A DNA stretch of 64,000 nucleotides from Paenibacillus_AP thailandensis (GTDB taxonomy: Bacteria; Bacillota; Bacilli; Paenibacillales; Paenibacillaceae). Under the pieces are notes generated by a model that was given only the letters and a program-made list of their open reading frames with translations, had not been told where the DNA came from and did no database searches. The position numbers were made by a program, and so were the translations under genes. Below are positions 42,328-50,159 of this stretch, one piece after another. The stretch lies in NCBI RefSeq assembly GCF_042685365.1, contig NZ_JBHUMY010000007.1:1-64000 (forward strand). The letters are read 5' to 3'. Positions within the stretch are counted from its first letter, which is position 1. Every line of letters starts with the position of its first letter.

Positions 42328-43896
42328 TCAGCCCGCTTGATTTTCGGCGGACGCCTTTGGTGCCGCAGAGCCGGACGATGCCATCACCGCTTGATTGCAT
42401 GCCGCCACGTAAGCTTGCGCAGCCGCAAATACGATGTCCTTGTGGATGGAGGTGCCGCGGTAACGCTGATCGTTGTAAATGATCGATACGACCGCCTCGC
42501 CGTGCGCGTCTTCGCCGGTCGACAGCGAATGAAGCTCCAAATCCTCGAATTCGGCCGCAACCGGAATCGCTTGTTGTATGCAGCGAATAACGGCTTCGAT
42601 CGGACCGGCGCCTACCGCCGTATAGGAACGCTCCTCGCCGTCTCCGCTTTCCTTGATCGTAACGGAAGCGACCCGGGAACGGTTGCTGCCGGACAATACT
42701 TGAAGATCGGTCATGACGTAAGGGTCGGGCTGCGTATCGGTCGTTTCGCCCACGATGCGGATCAGCTCGTCGTCCGTGACGATTTTTTTCTCGTCGGCCA
42801 GCCGTTTGAAGCGGTCGTACACCTCTTTCATATGCTCGTCGGCCACGTCGATGCCGTATTCGCTCAGCCGATGCCGAATCGCATGGCTGCCGGAATGGCG
42901 GCCCAGCACGATCATGCTGCGCGGGATGCCCATCGCTTCGGGGTCCATAATCTCGTATGTGTTGCGGTTTTTGAGCAAGCCGTCCTGATGGATGCCCGAT
43001 TCGTGCTGGAAGGCGTTGCGGCCGACAATCGGCTTGTTGTAAGCGATCGGAGAATGCATAGCGCGGCTCACGACGCGCGACGTTTCGTATATTTCGCCGA
43101 TTTGAATATTGGTCGCCAGCTGCAGCGCTTCCTTGCGCGTCTCGATAATCATGGCAAGCTCCTCAAGCGAGCAGTTGCCCGCCCGTTCGCCGACGCCGTT
43201 CACGGTCACTTCGATCTGCGAAGCTCCCGCGCCGATCGCGGCCAAGCTGTTCGCGGCAGCAAGACCCAGGTCGTTATGGCAGTGCGCGCTGTACCGGACC
43301 GTCTCCCCGCCGCGGGCGGACTGGCGAACGCTGCGGAACAGCTCGTCGATTTCATGCGGCAGCGCATAACCGAGCGTATCGGGCAGATTAATGATCGTCG
43401 CCCCTTCGGCGATGACGGCCTCCACCAGCTCGATAACGAAGCTGCGGTCCGAGCGGGTCGAATCCATCGCGGAAAATTCGATTTCGTCGACGAACTGCTT
43501 GCCGTACGCCACCATTTCTTTCGCCATCCGAATGACGTCCGCACGCGATTTTTTCAACTGATAATTCAAATGAATATCCGACGAGGAAATAAACAGGTGG
43601 AGCCTGCGCCTTGCCGCGTCTTGCGTCGCTTTGACGGCGGCGTCGATGTCCGCTTTGACCGCGCGGGCGAAGCCGGCGATCTCGACGTTCTGCAGCTCGC
43701 GCGATATTTGCTGCACGGCGGCAAATTCGCCCGGACTGGAGATCGGAAAGCCCGGCTCGATAACATCGACGCCAAGCTTGGCGATTTGCCTAGCGATGAC
43801 GATTTTGCGCTCGGGATCGATGGAAGCGCCGGGCGCTTGCTCTCCGTCCCGCAAAGTTGTGTCAAAAATTTGAATTTTCCGTTTGTTATCGTTCAT
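42328..43896 (-). CDS. leuA: 2-isopropylmalate synthase LeuA
   Basis: First committed enzyme of leucine synthesis: acetyl-CoA plus 2-oxoisovalerate to 2-isopropylmalate. 522 residues: TIM barrel with FDTTLRDGEQAPGASI start, HCHNDLGLAAANSLAA metal site, GVGERAGNCSLEE, and a C-terminal regulatory LeuA dimer domain (about 390-500) for leucine feedback. ATG behind GGAGGG. Expression is governed by two tandem leucine T-box leaders and a consensus promoter. No other leu/ilv gene follows, unlike the usual ilv-leu operon, so this is a stand-alone leuA. Confidence 0.97.
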   Translation of the reverse strand: MNDNKRKIQIFDTTLRDGEQAPGASIDPERKIVIARQIAKLGVDVIEPGFPISSPGEFAAVQQISRELQNVEIAGFARAVKADIDAAVKATQDAARRRLHLFISSSDIHLNYQLKKSRADVIRMAKEMVAYGKQFVDEIEFSAMDSTRSDRSFVIELVEAVIAEGATIINLPDTLGYALPHEIDELFRSVRQSARGGETVRYSAHCHNDLGLAAANSLAAIGAGASQIEVTVNGVGERAGNCSLEELAMIIETRKEALQLATNIQIGEIYETSRVVSRAMHSPIAYNKPIVGRNAFQHESGIHQDGLLKNRNTYEIMDPEAMGIPRSMIVLGRHSGSHAIRHRLSEYGIDVADEHMKEVYDRFKRLADEKKIVTDDELIRIVGETTDTQPDPYVMTDLQVLSGSNRSRVASVTIKESGDGEERSYTAVGAGPIEAVIRCIQQAIPVAAEFEDLELHSLSTGEDAHGEAVVSIIYNDQRYRGTSIHKDIVFAAAQAYVAACNQAVMASSGSAAPKASAENQAG

Positions 43897-43934
43897 TGTT
43901 TTTCCCTCCGTAATTGGTTATGAATTTATTGAAA

Positions 43935-44273
43935 CAAAAAAGCCTGCCGTCTCTTGTATCGAAGAGACGACAGGCTGCCGCGGTACCACTCTCGTTGGCC
44001 GGACCTATCGCGCGCCGCAACGCGCTTAAACGCATTGTTCTCCGGCAACGGTGCGGGTCCGACCCGCTTGTATGCCCGATGACGGGGGCCAGCCGCGAGC
44101 AGTTTACTTGCCGCCGGCAATCGTGGCCGGTCGGGTTCAACGTCGACGCTCCCAGGCGAGTTCAAGCGGCCGCGCAGGCTGCGTCGCACCGACCCGCAGC
44201 TCTCTGCTTGTCGCCGGCCCAACAAACGGTCCGACGATCGTAACTGGCGTTCCTCTTTACTACTCCTGTTCCC
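43935..44273 (-). ncRNA. T-box leader (leucine), promoter-distal copy next to leuA
   Basis: tRNA-sensing leader. Reading along the minus strand: stem I base GGAACAGGAGTAGTA, AG-bulge segment GCAGAGAGCTGCGG, specifier region GAA-CTC-GCC with a CUC (Leu) codon at 44158-44160, T-box AGAGTGGTACCGCG (43979-43992) that pairs with the uncharged tRNA end, then the terminator hairpin (43941-43976) and T-run. Readthrough occurs when tRNA-Leu is uncharged (family knowledge). Confidence 0.93.
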
Positions 44274-44303
44274 AGCGTATTCCATATGATGTTGTCCTAC
44301 ACA

Positions 44304-44640
44304 TTAAAAAAGCCTGTCGTCTCTTCATTCAAGAGACGACAGGCTGTTATAAACCTGCGCGGTACCACCCTTGTTGACTGCCGCCTGACCGTATCGGCCG
44401 GCGCGAAGTCCACCTTAGGCACATGTCCGGCTCCGGATGCCGATCCATGCGCACCTGATCACGGAGGTTAACCGTAATGACGTACACGCTGCCGGTTATC
44501 CATGGCTAACCGCGCTTCCGCCAATCCGCTCCCAGGCGAGCTTCAGGTATCCTTCGGCTGCGTTGCACCTTGCCGCAGCTCTCTGCAGTGCCGTTAACTT
44601 CGAACGGCGTAACCCGGATAGACCTTACTATTCCTGTTCG
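44304..44640 (-). ncRNA. T-box leader (leucine), promoter-proximal copy
   Basis: Second complete T-box in the same transcript: GAACAGGAATAGTA at the stem I base, GCAGAGAGCTGCGG AG-bulge segment, specifier GAAG-CTC-GCC with CUC (Leu) at 44538-44540, T-box AGGGTGGTACCGCG (44358-44371), and a perfect 15-bp terminator hairpin at 44311-44345 with a T-run. It shares many blocks with the downstream copy, pointing to duplication. Confidence 0.93.
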
Positions 44641-44673
44641 ATGCGTTTGAAATATGGAATAGATATTGAAATC

Positions 44674-44702
44674 ATTATAGACTTATTTGAAAATTGTGTC
44701 AA
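44674..44702 (-). promoter_or_regulatory. Consensus sigma-A promoter of the T-box-leuA transcript
   Basis: Minus strand TTGACA (44697-44702), 17-nt spacer, TATAAT (44674-44679): a perfect match to both boxes, about 35 nt before the first T-box. Confidence 0.93.
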
Positions 44703-44729
44703 CATGCCATTGTCCGTAACTTCGTCTGT

Positions 44730-45806
44730 CTAGACGGACCACGCTTCCAGCGAAAAAGAAGGCTCCGCCTTCATATCAAGCGGCGTAAACTGCCCGCGCT
44801 CCCATTTCAGATGGGCGGCCGCCCCGATCATGGCGGCGTTGTCCGTGCACAGCCGGAGCGGCGGCACAAGCAGCTCGATGCCTTCTTTAGCGCAGCGGTC
44901 CGCCAGCTCCTCGCGCAAGCCGCGGTTGGCCGCTACCCCGCCGCACAGCAGCAGCTGCTTGGCACCGTATTGGCGGACGGCGCGGATCGCTTTTTCGACC
45001 AGCACCTCCACGACGGATTCCTGAAAGCCGCGGGCGAGCGCTCTCTCATCCAGCTCTTGCCCTTTCATCTTCGCTTGATTAATGACGGCAAGCACGGCCG
45101 ACTTCAAGCCGCTGAAGCTGAAATCAAACGAATCCGCCTCCAGCCATGCGCGCGGAAGCGGTACGGCTTCGACCGCTTCCGCTGCCAGCCGGTCGATATG
45201 CGGACCTCCGGGATAAGGCAGGTGCAGCGAGCGCGCCACCTTGTCGTAGGCTTCGCCGACCGCGTCGTCCCTCGTCTGGCCGATTACGCGGAATTTTCCT
45301 TCGCCCTCCATCAGCACCAGCTCCGTATGCCCTCCCGAAGCTACAAGAGCCATGCACGGGTACGTCAGCTCCTGCATCAGGCGGTTGGCATAAATATGCC
45401 CCGCGATATGATGCGTGCCGATTAGCGGAACGTCAAGCGCCATCGCCAGCGCTTTCGCCGCAACGATGCCGACGAGCAGCGCGCCGACGAGGCCGGGGCC
45501 TTGCGTTACGGCGACGGCGTCGATGTCGTTTAACGAGATGCCGGATTCCTCCACGGCCTGCTCGATCATCAGCGTAATGATTTCCACATGCTTGCGGGAC
45601 GCGATTTCCGGCACGACCCCGCCGAACCGGCGGTGCACCTCGATCTGGCTGGATACGACATTGGCCAAAATATGCTTGCCGTCCCGAACGACCGCTACCG
45701 ACGTTTCGTCGCAGCTCGTCTCGATGGCCAGAATGCAGCTCGGCTTTCCGGAGACATCTCCCGCTTGCCGGTCCGTTCTATGATGTTCGCTAGTTTGTTT
45801 GTTCAC
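44730..45806 (-). CDS. tsaD: tRNA threonylcarbamoyladenosine transferase TsaD
   Basis: Catalytic subunit (358 residues) that transfers threonylcarbamoyl to A37 of ANN-decoding tRNAs, with TsaB and TsaE. ASKHA ATPase fold: ILAIETSCDETSVAVV, metal-binding H-x3-H in THHIAGHIYA, GLVGALLVG, and GGVAANRGLR near the C-terminus. GTG start at 45806 with AGGAG 10 nt upstream; that ribosome binding site is the end of the 67/68-bp repeat array. Last gene of the thiL-tsaE-tsaB-rimI-tsaD run. Confidence 0.96.
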   Translation of the reverse strand: MNKQTSEHHRTDRQAGDVSGKPSCILAIETSCDETSVAVVRDGKHILANVVSSQIEVHRRFGGVVPEIASRKHVEIITLMIEQAVEESGISLNDIDAVAVTQGPGLVGALLVGIVAAKALAMALDVPLIGTHHIAGHIYANRLMQELTYPCMALVASGGHTELVLMEGEGKFRVIGQTRDDAVGEAYDKVARSLHLPYPGGPHIDRLAAEAVEAVPLPRAWLEADSFDFSFSGLKSAVLAVINQAKMKGQELDERALARGFQESVVEVLVEKAIRAVRQYGAKQLLLCGGVAANRGLREELADRCAKEGIELLVPPLRLCTDNAAMIGAAAHLKWERGQFTPLDMKAEPSFSLEAWSV

Positions 45807-45824
45807 TTTTTTTTGACTCCTAAA

Positions 45825-46215
45825 AAGTTTTGCGGAGCTTTGCTTCGCAGGCTGTTCTTCGCAGCAAAACTTCGCTTCGGAAGCTTTCGCTTAAGTTTTG
45901 CGGAGCTTTGCTTCGCAGGCTGTTCTTCGCAGCAAAACTTCGCTTCGGAAGCTTTCGCTTAAGTTTTGCGGAGCTTCGCTTCGCAGGTGTTCTACGCAGC
46001 AAAACTTCGCTTCGAAAGCTTTCGCTTAAGTTTTGCGGAGCTTCGCTTCGCAGGTGTTCTACGCAGCAAAACTTCGCTTCGAAAGCTTTCGCTTAAAGTT
46101 TTGCGGAGCTTCGCTTCGCAGGTGTTCTACGCAGCAAAACTTCGCTTCGAAAGCTTTCGCTTAAGTTTTGCGGAGCTTTGCTTCGCAGGTGTTCTTCGCA
46201 GCAAAACTTCGCTTC
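45825..46215 (-). repeat. Six-unit tandem repeat array, 67-68 bp period
   Basis: Units start at 45825, 45893, 45961, 46028, 46096 and 46163 (plus-strand numbering); the sixth is cut at about 46215. Each unit begins AAGTTTTGC and carries its complement GCAAAACTT 40 nt on, so each transcribed unit can fold. Units 1-2 share one variant (CAGGCTGTTC, TTCGGAAGC); units 3-5 another (CAGGTGTTCTACGC, TTCGAAAGC); unit 6 mixes both. The array fills the gap between rimI and tsaD and ends in TTTTTAGGAG, the tsaD ribosome binding site. Confidence 0.95.
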
Positions 46216-46259
46216 ATTCCGGAAATCACCAAGCATCACTGCTTCGCGTACCGTCATCG

Positions 46260-46736
46260 CTAAGCAATGCTGTTGCGCTCCAGCTCCGCCCACATAATAA
46301 GTGCGTCTTCATTATTATCGGAATAATAGCCCGGCCTTAAGCCCGAAGGCTCGAAGCCAAGCTTCCGGTACAAATTTTGCGCCACCGTGTTCGTCACCCG
46401 CACCTCCAGCGTCATCCGGTCCGCGCCGAACGACACCGCTTTGCGCTGAAGCTCCTTCATCAGCTGCTCGCCGTACCCTCGCCCCCGGCAGTCGGCGCGG
46501 ACTGCGATGTTCGTTACATGCGCTTCGTCGACGATCACCCACATGCCGCCGTACCCGATTAATTCGCCGTCCTGCTCCATGACGATATATTTCGCGAACA
46601 TATTGTTCGTCAGCTCGTTCATGAACGCTTCGACCGTCCACGGCGTCGCAAAGGCCTCCTGCTCGATCTCCTCCACCGCCGGAATATCGGCAAGGATCAT
46701 CGGGCGAAACCGCAGATTCCGTTCCGCCGCTCCCAT
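46260..46736 (-). CDS. rimI: Ribosomal protein S18 alanine N-acetyltransferase RimI
   Basis: 158-residue GNAT acetyltransferase. Acetyl-CoA-binding motif VRADCRGRGYGEQLMKELQR (R/Q-x-x-G-x-G/A) and the C-terminal NLYRKLGFEPSGLRPGYYSDNNEDALIMW that is typical of RimI. ATG 46736 overlaps the tsaB stop in TGATG; a GTG one codon earlier is possible. Its place between tsaB and tsaD is conserved in many Bacillota. The repeat array begins 45 nt after its stop. Confidence 0.95.
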   Translation of the reverse strand: MGAAERNLRFRPMILADIPAVEEIEQEAFATPWTVEAFMNELTNNMFAKYIVMEQDGELIGYGGMWVIVDEAHVTNIAVRADCRGRGYGEQLMKELQRKAVSFGADRMTLEVRVTNTVAQNLYRKLGFEPSGLRPGYYSDNNEDALIMWAELERNSIA

Positions 46737-47536
46737 CACCGCTCACCCGCTTCCGACCGCTGCTTGGCCAGCAGCTTCGCTTCCGCCTCGACCAGCTGCG
46801 TGTAGTTCGGAACGAACGTATGGACATCGTCCGACTCGCCGGCCGACAGCCGGTCGTAAGCGAGACGGGCGAGCCAGCGTCCTTCCATGTCGTACGGCTG
46901 CAGCTCCACCTGCACCCCGCTTGGCGCGCACAGCTCCTTCAAACGAACCGCTTCTCCTTCGTGCTGCGACAAGTCGCCGGCAATCCGGATCGTCCGAACG
47001 AGGCCTTCCGCTTCCGCCGCCTTGGCCGCTATCTCGTCGACCCAATCCCGCATCAGCCGGATGCCGTCGGGAACGCAGCATGTCCAACCCGACGCCGCGG
47101 AATGGGCATAATGCCCGGTGTACACTTGGCCTCTGCGGGCGTCCATAATCGGCAGCACCCAATCGTGCCCGTCCGCTCCCGCCAAACTTGCCGCCTCCCC
47201 TCTATGCAAGGCGCCGAAGGCGATCGCCTCCAGGCTGCTGACGCCTACTAGCGGCAAACGCCATGCCCACGCGAGCGTTTTGGCCGCGGATACGGCAATC
47301 CGTACGCCCGTATACGACCCCGGCCCTTTGCCGACGGCGATGCCGGCAAGCTCCTCCCTGTTCACGCCGCTCTCCTTCAGCAGCTCCTGCAGCTTCGTCA
47401 CGATCTGGACGGAATGGTTCCGCTCCGCATGCGACTGCACCTCGGACAGCACCTTGTTTCCGTCCCATACCGCTCCCGCCAGGCAAGCCGTTGACGTATC
47501 AAAGGCCAGTATCGGCCGTTCCTTCGCTTCGTTCAT
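46736..47536 (-). CDS. tsaB: tRNA threonylcarbamoyladenosine biosynthesis protein TsaB
   Basis: 266-residue ASKHA-fold partner of TsaD, needed for tRNA t6A formation. N-terminal LAFDTSTACLAGAVW, then GKGPGSYTGVRIAVSAAKTLAW, the family signature, and LPLVGVSSLEAIA. Longer than E. coli TsaB by a charged C-terminal extension (about 230-266). Starts 3 nt after tsaE, so co-translated. Confidence 0.95.
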   Translation of the reverse strand: MNEAKERPILAFDTSTACLAGAVWDGNKVLSEVQSHAERNHSVQIVTKLQELLKESGVNREELAGIAVGKGPGSYTGVRIAVSAAKTLAWAWRLPLVGVSSLEAIAFGALHRGEAASLAGADGHDWVLPIMDARRGQVYTGHYAHSAASGWTCCVPDGIRLMRDWVDEIAAKAAEAEGLVRTIRIAGDLSQHEGEAVRLKELCAPSGVQVELQPYDMEGRWLARLAYDRLSAGESDDVHTFVPNYTQLVEAEAKLLAKQRSEAGER

Positions 47537-47539
47537 CGT

Positions 47540-48031
47540 TTACGACTCTCCCATCTCGTTCAAAGCATCGCACCAGGAGGCATACTTGCCGCCGATTCCC
47601 ACCAATCGTATGCGGCGCGAGTCTCCTCCTTCATGCTCGATATACAGCTCCAACCGCTCCGAAGGAAGAAGCTCGCGAATAAGGCTGGCCCACTCCACGA
47701 TCGTGACGCCGTCGCCGTAAAAATAATCGTCCAGCCCGAGCTCGTCCGCTTCTTCCATCGAAAGGCGGTACACATCCATATGATAAAAGGGCATCGTCGC
47801 CCCTTCGTATTCTTTAATAATCGTAAACGTAGGGCTGTTGACGACGGAATTTACGCCGATCGCCGCCGCAAAAAACTGGGAAAACGTCGTTTTGCCCGCG
47901 CCCAAATCGCCGTCCAGCGCAAGCACGGTCCCCGGTTCCGCCCATGCAGCCAGCCGCTTCGCAAGCGCCGCGGTCTCTTCTTTGCCGCTTGCCGTCCATA
48001 CGGCTTCGCTTATAGTCGCCACGATATCCAC
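47540..48031 (-). CDS. tsaE: tRNA t6A biosynthesis ATPase TsaE
   Basis: 163-residue P-loop ATPase that resets the TsaB-TsaD complex. Walker A GDLGAGKTTFSQ, FTIIKEYEG, and the family motif FYHMDVYRLSMEEADELGLDDYF followed by VEWA. GTG start at 48031, weak ribosome binding site, 12 nt after thiL. Length is normal. Confidence 0.96.
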   Translation of the reverse strand: MDIVATISEAVWTASGKEETAALAKRLAAWAEPGTVLALDGDLGAGKTTFSQFFAAAIGVNSVVNSPTFTIIKEYEGATMPFYHMDVYRLSMEEADELGLDDYFYGDGVTIVEWASLIRELLPSERLELYIEHEGGDSRRIRLVGIGGKYASWCDALNEMGES

Positions 48032-48043
48032 ACACCCATTCTA

Positions 48044-49114
48044 TCAAGCAAAATGATTGTATCCCCGCTTCCGGAGCGGAATAACCCGGGCAGACGCGGT
48101 ACCGCTCCACCCTTCGCCGCCGGTTACGAGATCGACGCCGGGCTCTCCCGCCGCCGTCTCCCCGATAATAAAGAAAGGCAGCCCTTCCTGCCGAAATAGA
48201 TCGCGCAGCGGCTCCGCATCCTCCGCGGCAACCGTCCCGAGCAGCACATAATCTTCGCCGCCGTAAAGCATCCAGTCAAGCGGACTTGCTCCAATGCGCC
48301 GGGCGTAAGCCGCCATGCTGCCGGCGAGCGGCAAGTCGCGCTCCCGCAGCACGATCCGCAGGCCGGACGCCTCGGCCAGCTCCCAAGCCTCGCTCGCGAG
48401 ACCGTCGCTCACGTCGTTCAGCGCGCGGCAGCTCCCGCGCGCCCGCAGCAGGCGCCCCGCCCGCACCGACGGCGACGGGCGGCGATGCGCCTGCACAAGC
48501 GCGGCCGCTTCGCCTGCGGCCGCGGCGTCGATGGCGCCCTCGCCCGCCGCCGGCTGGGCGAGCAGCCAATGCAGACCGGCCGCGGACATGCCGACGGGGC
48601 CGGTCAATACGACGGCGTCGCCGGGGCGCGCGCCGGAGCGGCGCAGCGCGCCGCCCGCTTCGACGGCGCCGAGCAGCGGCACGGCGACGACCAGATGCTC
48701 CGGCGACGAAGTCGTGTCGCCGCCGACGACCGCTACGCCGTACCGCTCGGCGCAGGCGTACAACCCGTCGTACAGCCGGCGCACCCGCTCCGGCCCGTAC
48801 GACTTCGGCACGCTGACCGAGACGAGCGCGTGCAGCGGCACTCCGCCCATGGCCGCAATATCGCTGACGTTCGCGGCAAGCGCCTTGTAGCCGATATCCT
48901 CGTCCGTCATCGTCCGGCGGGTGAAGTGCACGGTTTCCACCATCGTGTCGACCGCCGCCACGATGTGCCTCGGCCCCTCGATCCCTTCGGCCGGAAGCGC
49001 CGGATCGAGCAAGGCCGCATCGTCGCCGATGCCAAGCGCGACGCCGCGTCCGGCCTGCCATACGGCGGACTGCCGCCGCTCCGTCCAAAGCCGTATGCTA
49101 GCAAATTCATCCAC
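48044..49114 (-). CDS. thiL: Thiamine-monophosphate kinase ThiL
   Basis: Phosphorylates thiamine monophosphate to thiamine diphosphate. 356 residues: GIGDDAALL, the Mg/ATP site AAVDTMVETVHF, DIGYKALAANVSDIAAMGG, VVGGDTTSSP, ALNDVSDGLASEA and YGGEDYVLL. GTG start behind GGAGG. The middle of the gene (about 48400-48800) is much richer in G+C than its ends, with Ala/Arg-rich coding. First gene of the thiL-tsaE-tsaB-rimI-tsaD run. Confidence 0.96.
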   Translation of the reverse strand: MDEFASIRLWTERRQSAVWQAGRGVALGIGDDAALLDPALPAEGIEGPRHIVAAVDTMVETVHFTRRTMTDEDIGYKALAANVSDIAAMGGVPLHALVSVSVPKSYGPERVRRLYDGLYACAERYGVAVVGGDTTSSPEHLVVAVPLLGAVEAGGALRRSGARPGDAVVLTGPVGMSAAGLHWLLAQPAAGEGAIDAAAAGEAAALVQAHRRPSPSVRAGRLLRARGSCRALNDVSDGLASEAWELAEASGLRIVLRERDLPLAGSMAAYARRIGASPLDWMLYGGEDYVLLGTVAAEDAEPLRDLFRQEGLPFFIIGETAAGEPGVDLVTGGEGWSGTASARVIPLRKRGYNHFA

Positions 49115-49134
49115 TTACAGTTTCCTCCGGCTTC

Positions 49135-50016
49135 CTAATGAATATTCCGTTTTTTGAACCGGCCGCCCTTCACGTCGTGGATATTGCCCACGGCGAGGAA
49201 AGAGGCGGGGTCGAATTCCTCGACGATCGATTTCAGCTTCGCTTCCTCCAGCCGGTTGATCACGACGAAGATCACTCTTTTGCTGCCTCCGGTAAAACCG
49301 CCTTCGCCGTGCAAATACGTGACGCCTCGGCCCAGCCGGCTCATAATGGCCTGCCCGATCTCCTGCCACTCCTCGCTGATGATCCAGACCGACTTCGATT
49401 CGTCGAAGCCTTCGATCGTAATATCGATCATCTTATAAGCGATAAAATATGCGATCAGCGAATACATCGCGCTGTCCCAGCCGAATACGAAGCCCGCGCT
49501 CGTCAGAATAAAAAAATTGAAAAACATCACGACCTCGCCGACCGAAAACGCCAGACGCTTCACCAGCAGAATCGCCGCGATTTCCGTGCCGTCGAGCGAT
49601 CCCCCGAACCGGATCACGATGCCTACGCCGGCTCCCAGTATAAGCCCGCCGAAGATCGCGGCAAGAAACAGATTGGGCGTGAGCGGATCGACGGGGTGAA
49701 GATAATAGGTCCCGATGGACATGACGGTAACGCCGTACAAGGTGGATAACGTAAACGTTTTGCCGATTTGCTTGTATCCGACGATAAGAAAAGGGATGTT
49801 CAGCACGAACAGGAAAGCGCCCAGCGGCACCCCCGTGAAATGAGCCAGCATAATCGATATACCCGTAATGCCGCCGTCGATAATATGGTTCGGAACGAGA
49901 AAAATTTCCAGTCCGACGGACATGAGCAAGGCTCCTATCGTTAGAAACAATACCCTGCGGGCAATCGTCAGCGTCGACATCCGATGATGCTGCTTCACCT
50001 CTGCAACAGGCTCCAT
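49135..50016 (-). CDS. YitT family membrane protein
   Basis: 293-residue membrane protein. Five predicted transmembrane helices (DUF161/YitT_membrane, about 15-185: MSVGLEIFLVPNHIIDGGITGISIML, GAGVGIVIRFGGSLDGTEI) and a cytosolic DUF2179 domain at the C-terminus (about 215-285: GRGVTYLHGEGGFTGGSKRVIFVVI). Substrate and role are not established for the family. ATG behind GGAGG at 8 nt. It precedes thiL by 20 nt on the same strand and may share its transcript. Confidence 0.93.
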   Translation of the reverse strand: MEPVAEVKQHHRMSTLTIARRVLFLTIGALLMSVGLEIFLVPNHIIDGGITGISIMLAHFTGVPLGAFLFVLNIPFLIVGYKQIGKTFTLSTLYGVTVMSIGTYYLHPVDPLTPNLFLAAIFGGLILGAGVGIVIRFGGSLDGTEIAAILLVKRLAFSVGEVVMFFNFFILTSAGFVFGWDSAMYSLIAYFIAYKMIDITIEGFDESKSVWIISEEWQEIGQAIMSRLGRGVTYLHGEGGFTGGSKRVIFVVINRLEEAKLKSIVEEFDPASFLAVGNIHDVKGGRFKKRNIH

Positions 50017-50102
50017 GCGTCATGCCTCCTTAAACTCCCGATTTCTATTATTTTACCCGATGCCGTATGGAAATCATAGCCGCTTCAAGTTCCGGCGCCG
50101 AG

Positions 50103-50149
50103 AAAAAAATCCTTGCTCCGGCCCTTTGGCGGAACCGGCGCAAGGATTT
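50103..50149 (-). terminator. Terminator after the HD-GYP gene
   Basis: Stem AAATCCTTGC / GCAAGGATTT plus inner GCCGG pairing, T-run on the minus strand, 11 nt after the stop. Confidence 0.92.
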
Positions 50150-50159
50150 ATCGTTTTCG

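Noticed and set aside
45825..46215. CRISPR array
   Set aside because: Units are contiguous and near-identical along their whole length, with no unique spacers and no cas genes.
45830..46340. Open frames through the 67/68-bp array (repetitive LRSKTSLRKLSLK-type text)
   Set aside because: The unit length changes between 67 and 68, so no frame is kept; the text is a by-product of the repeat.
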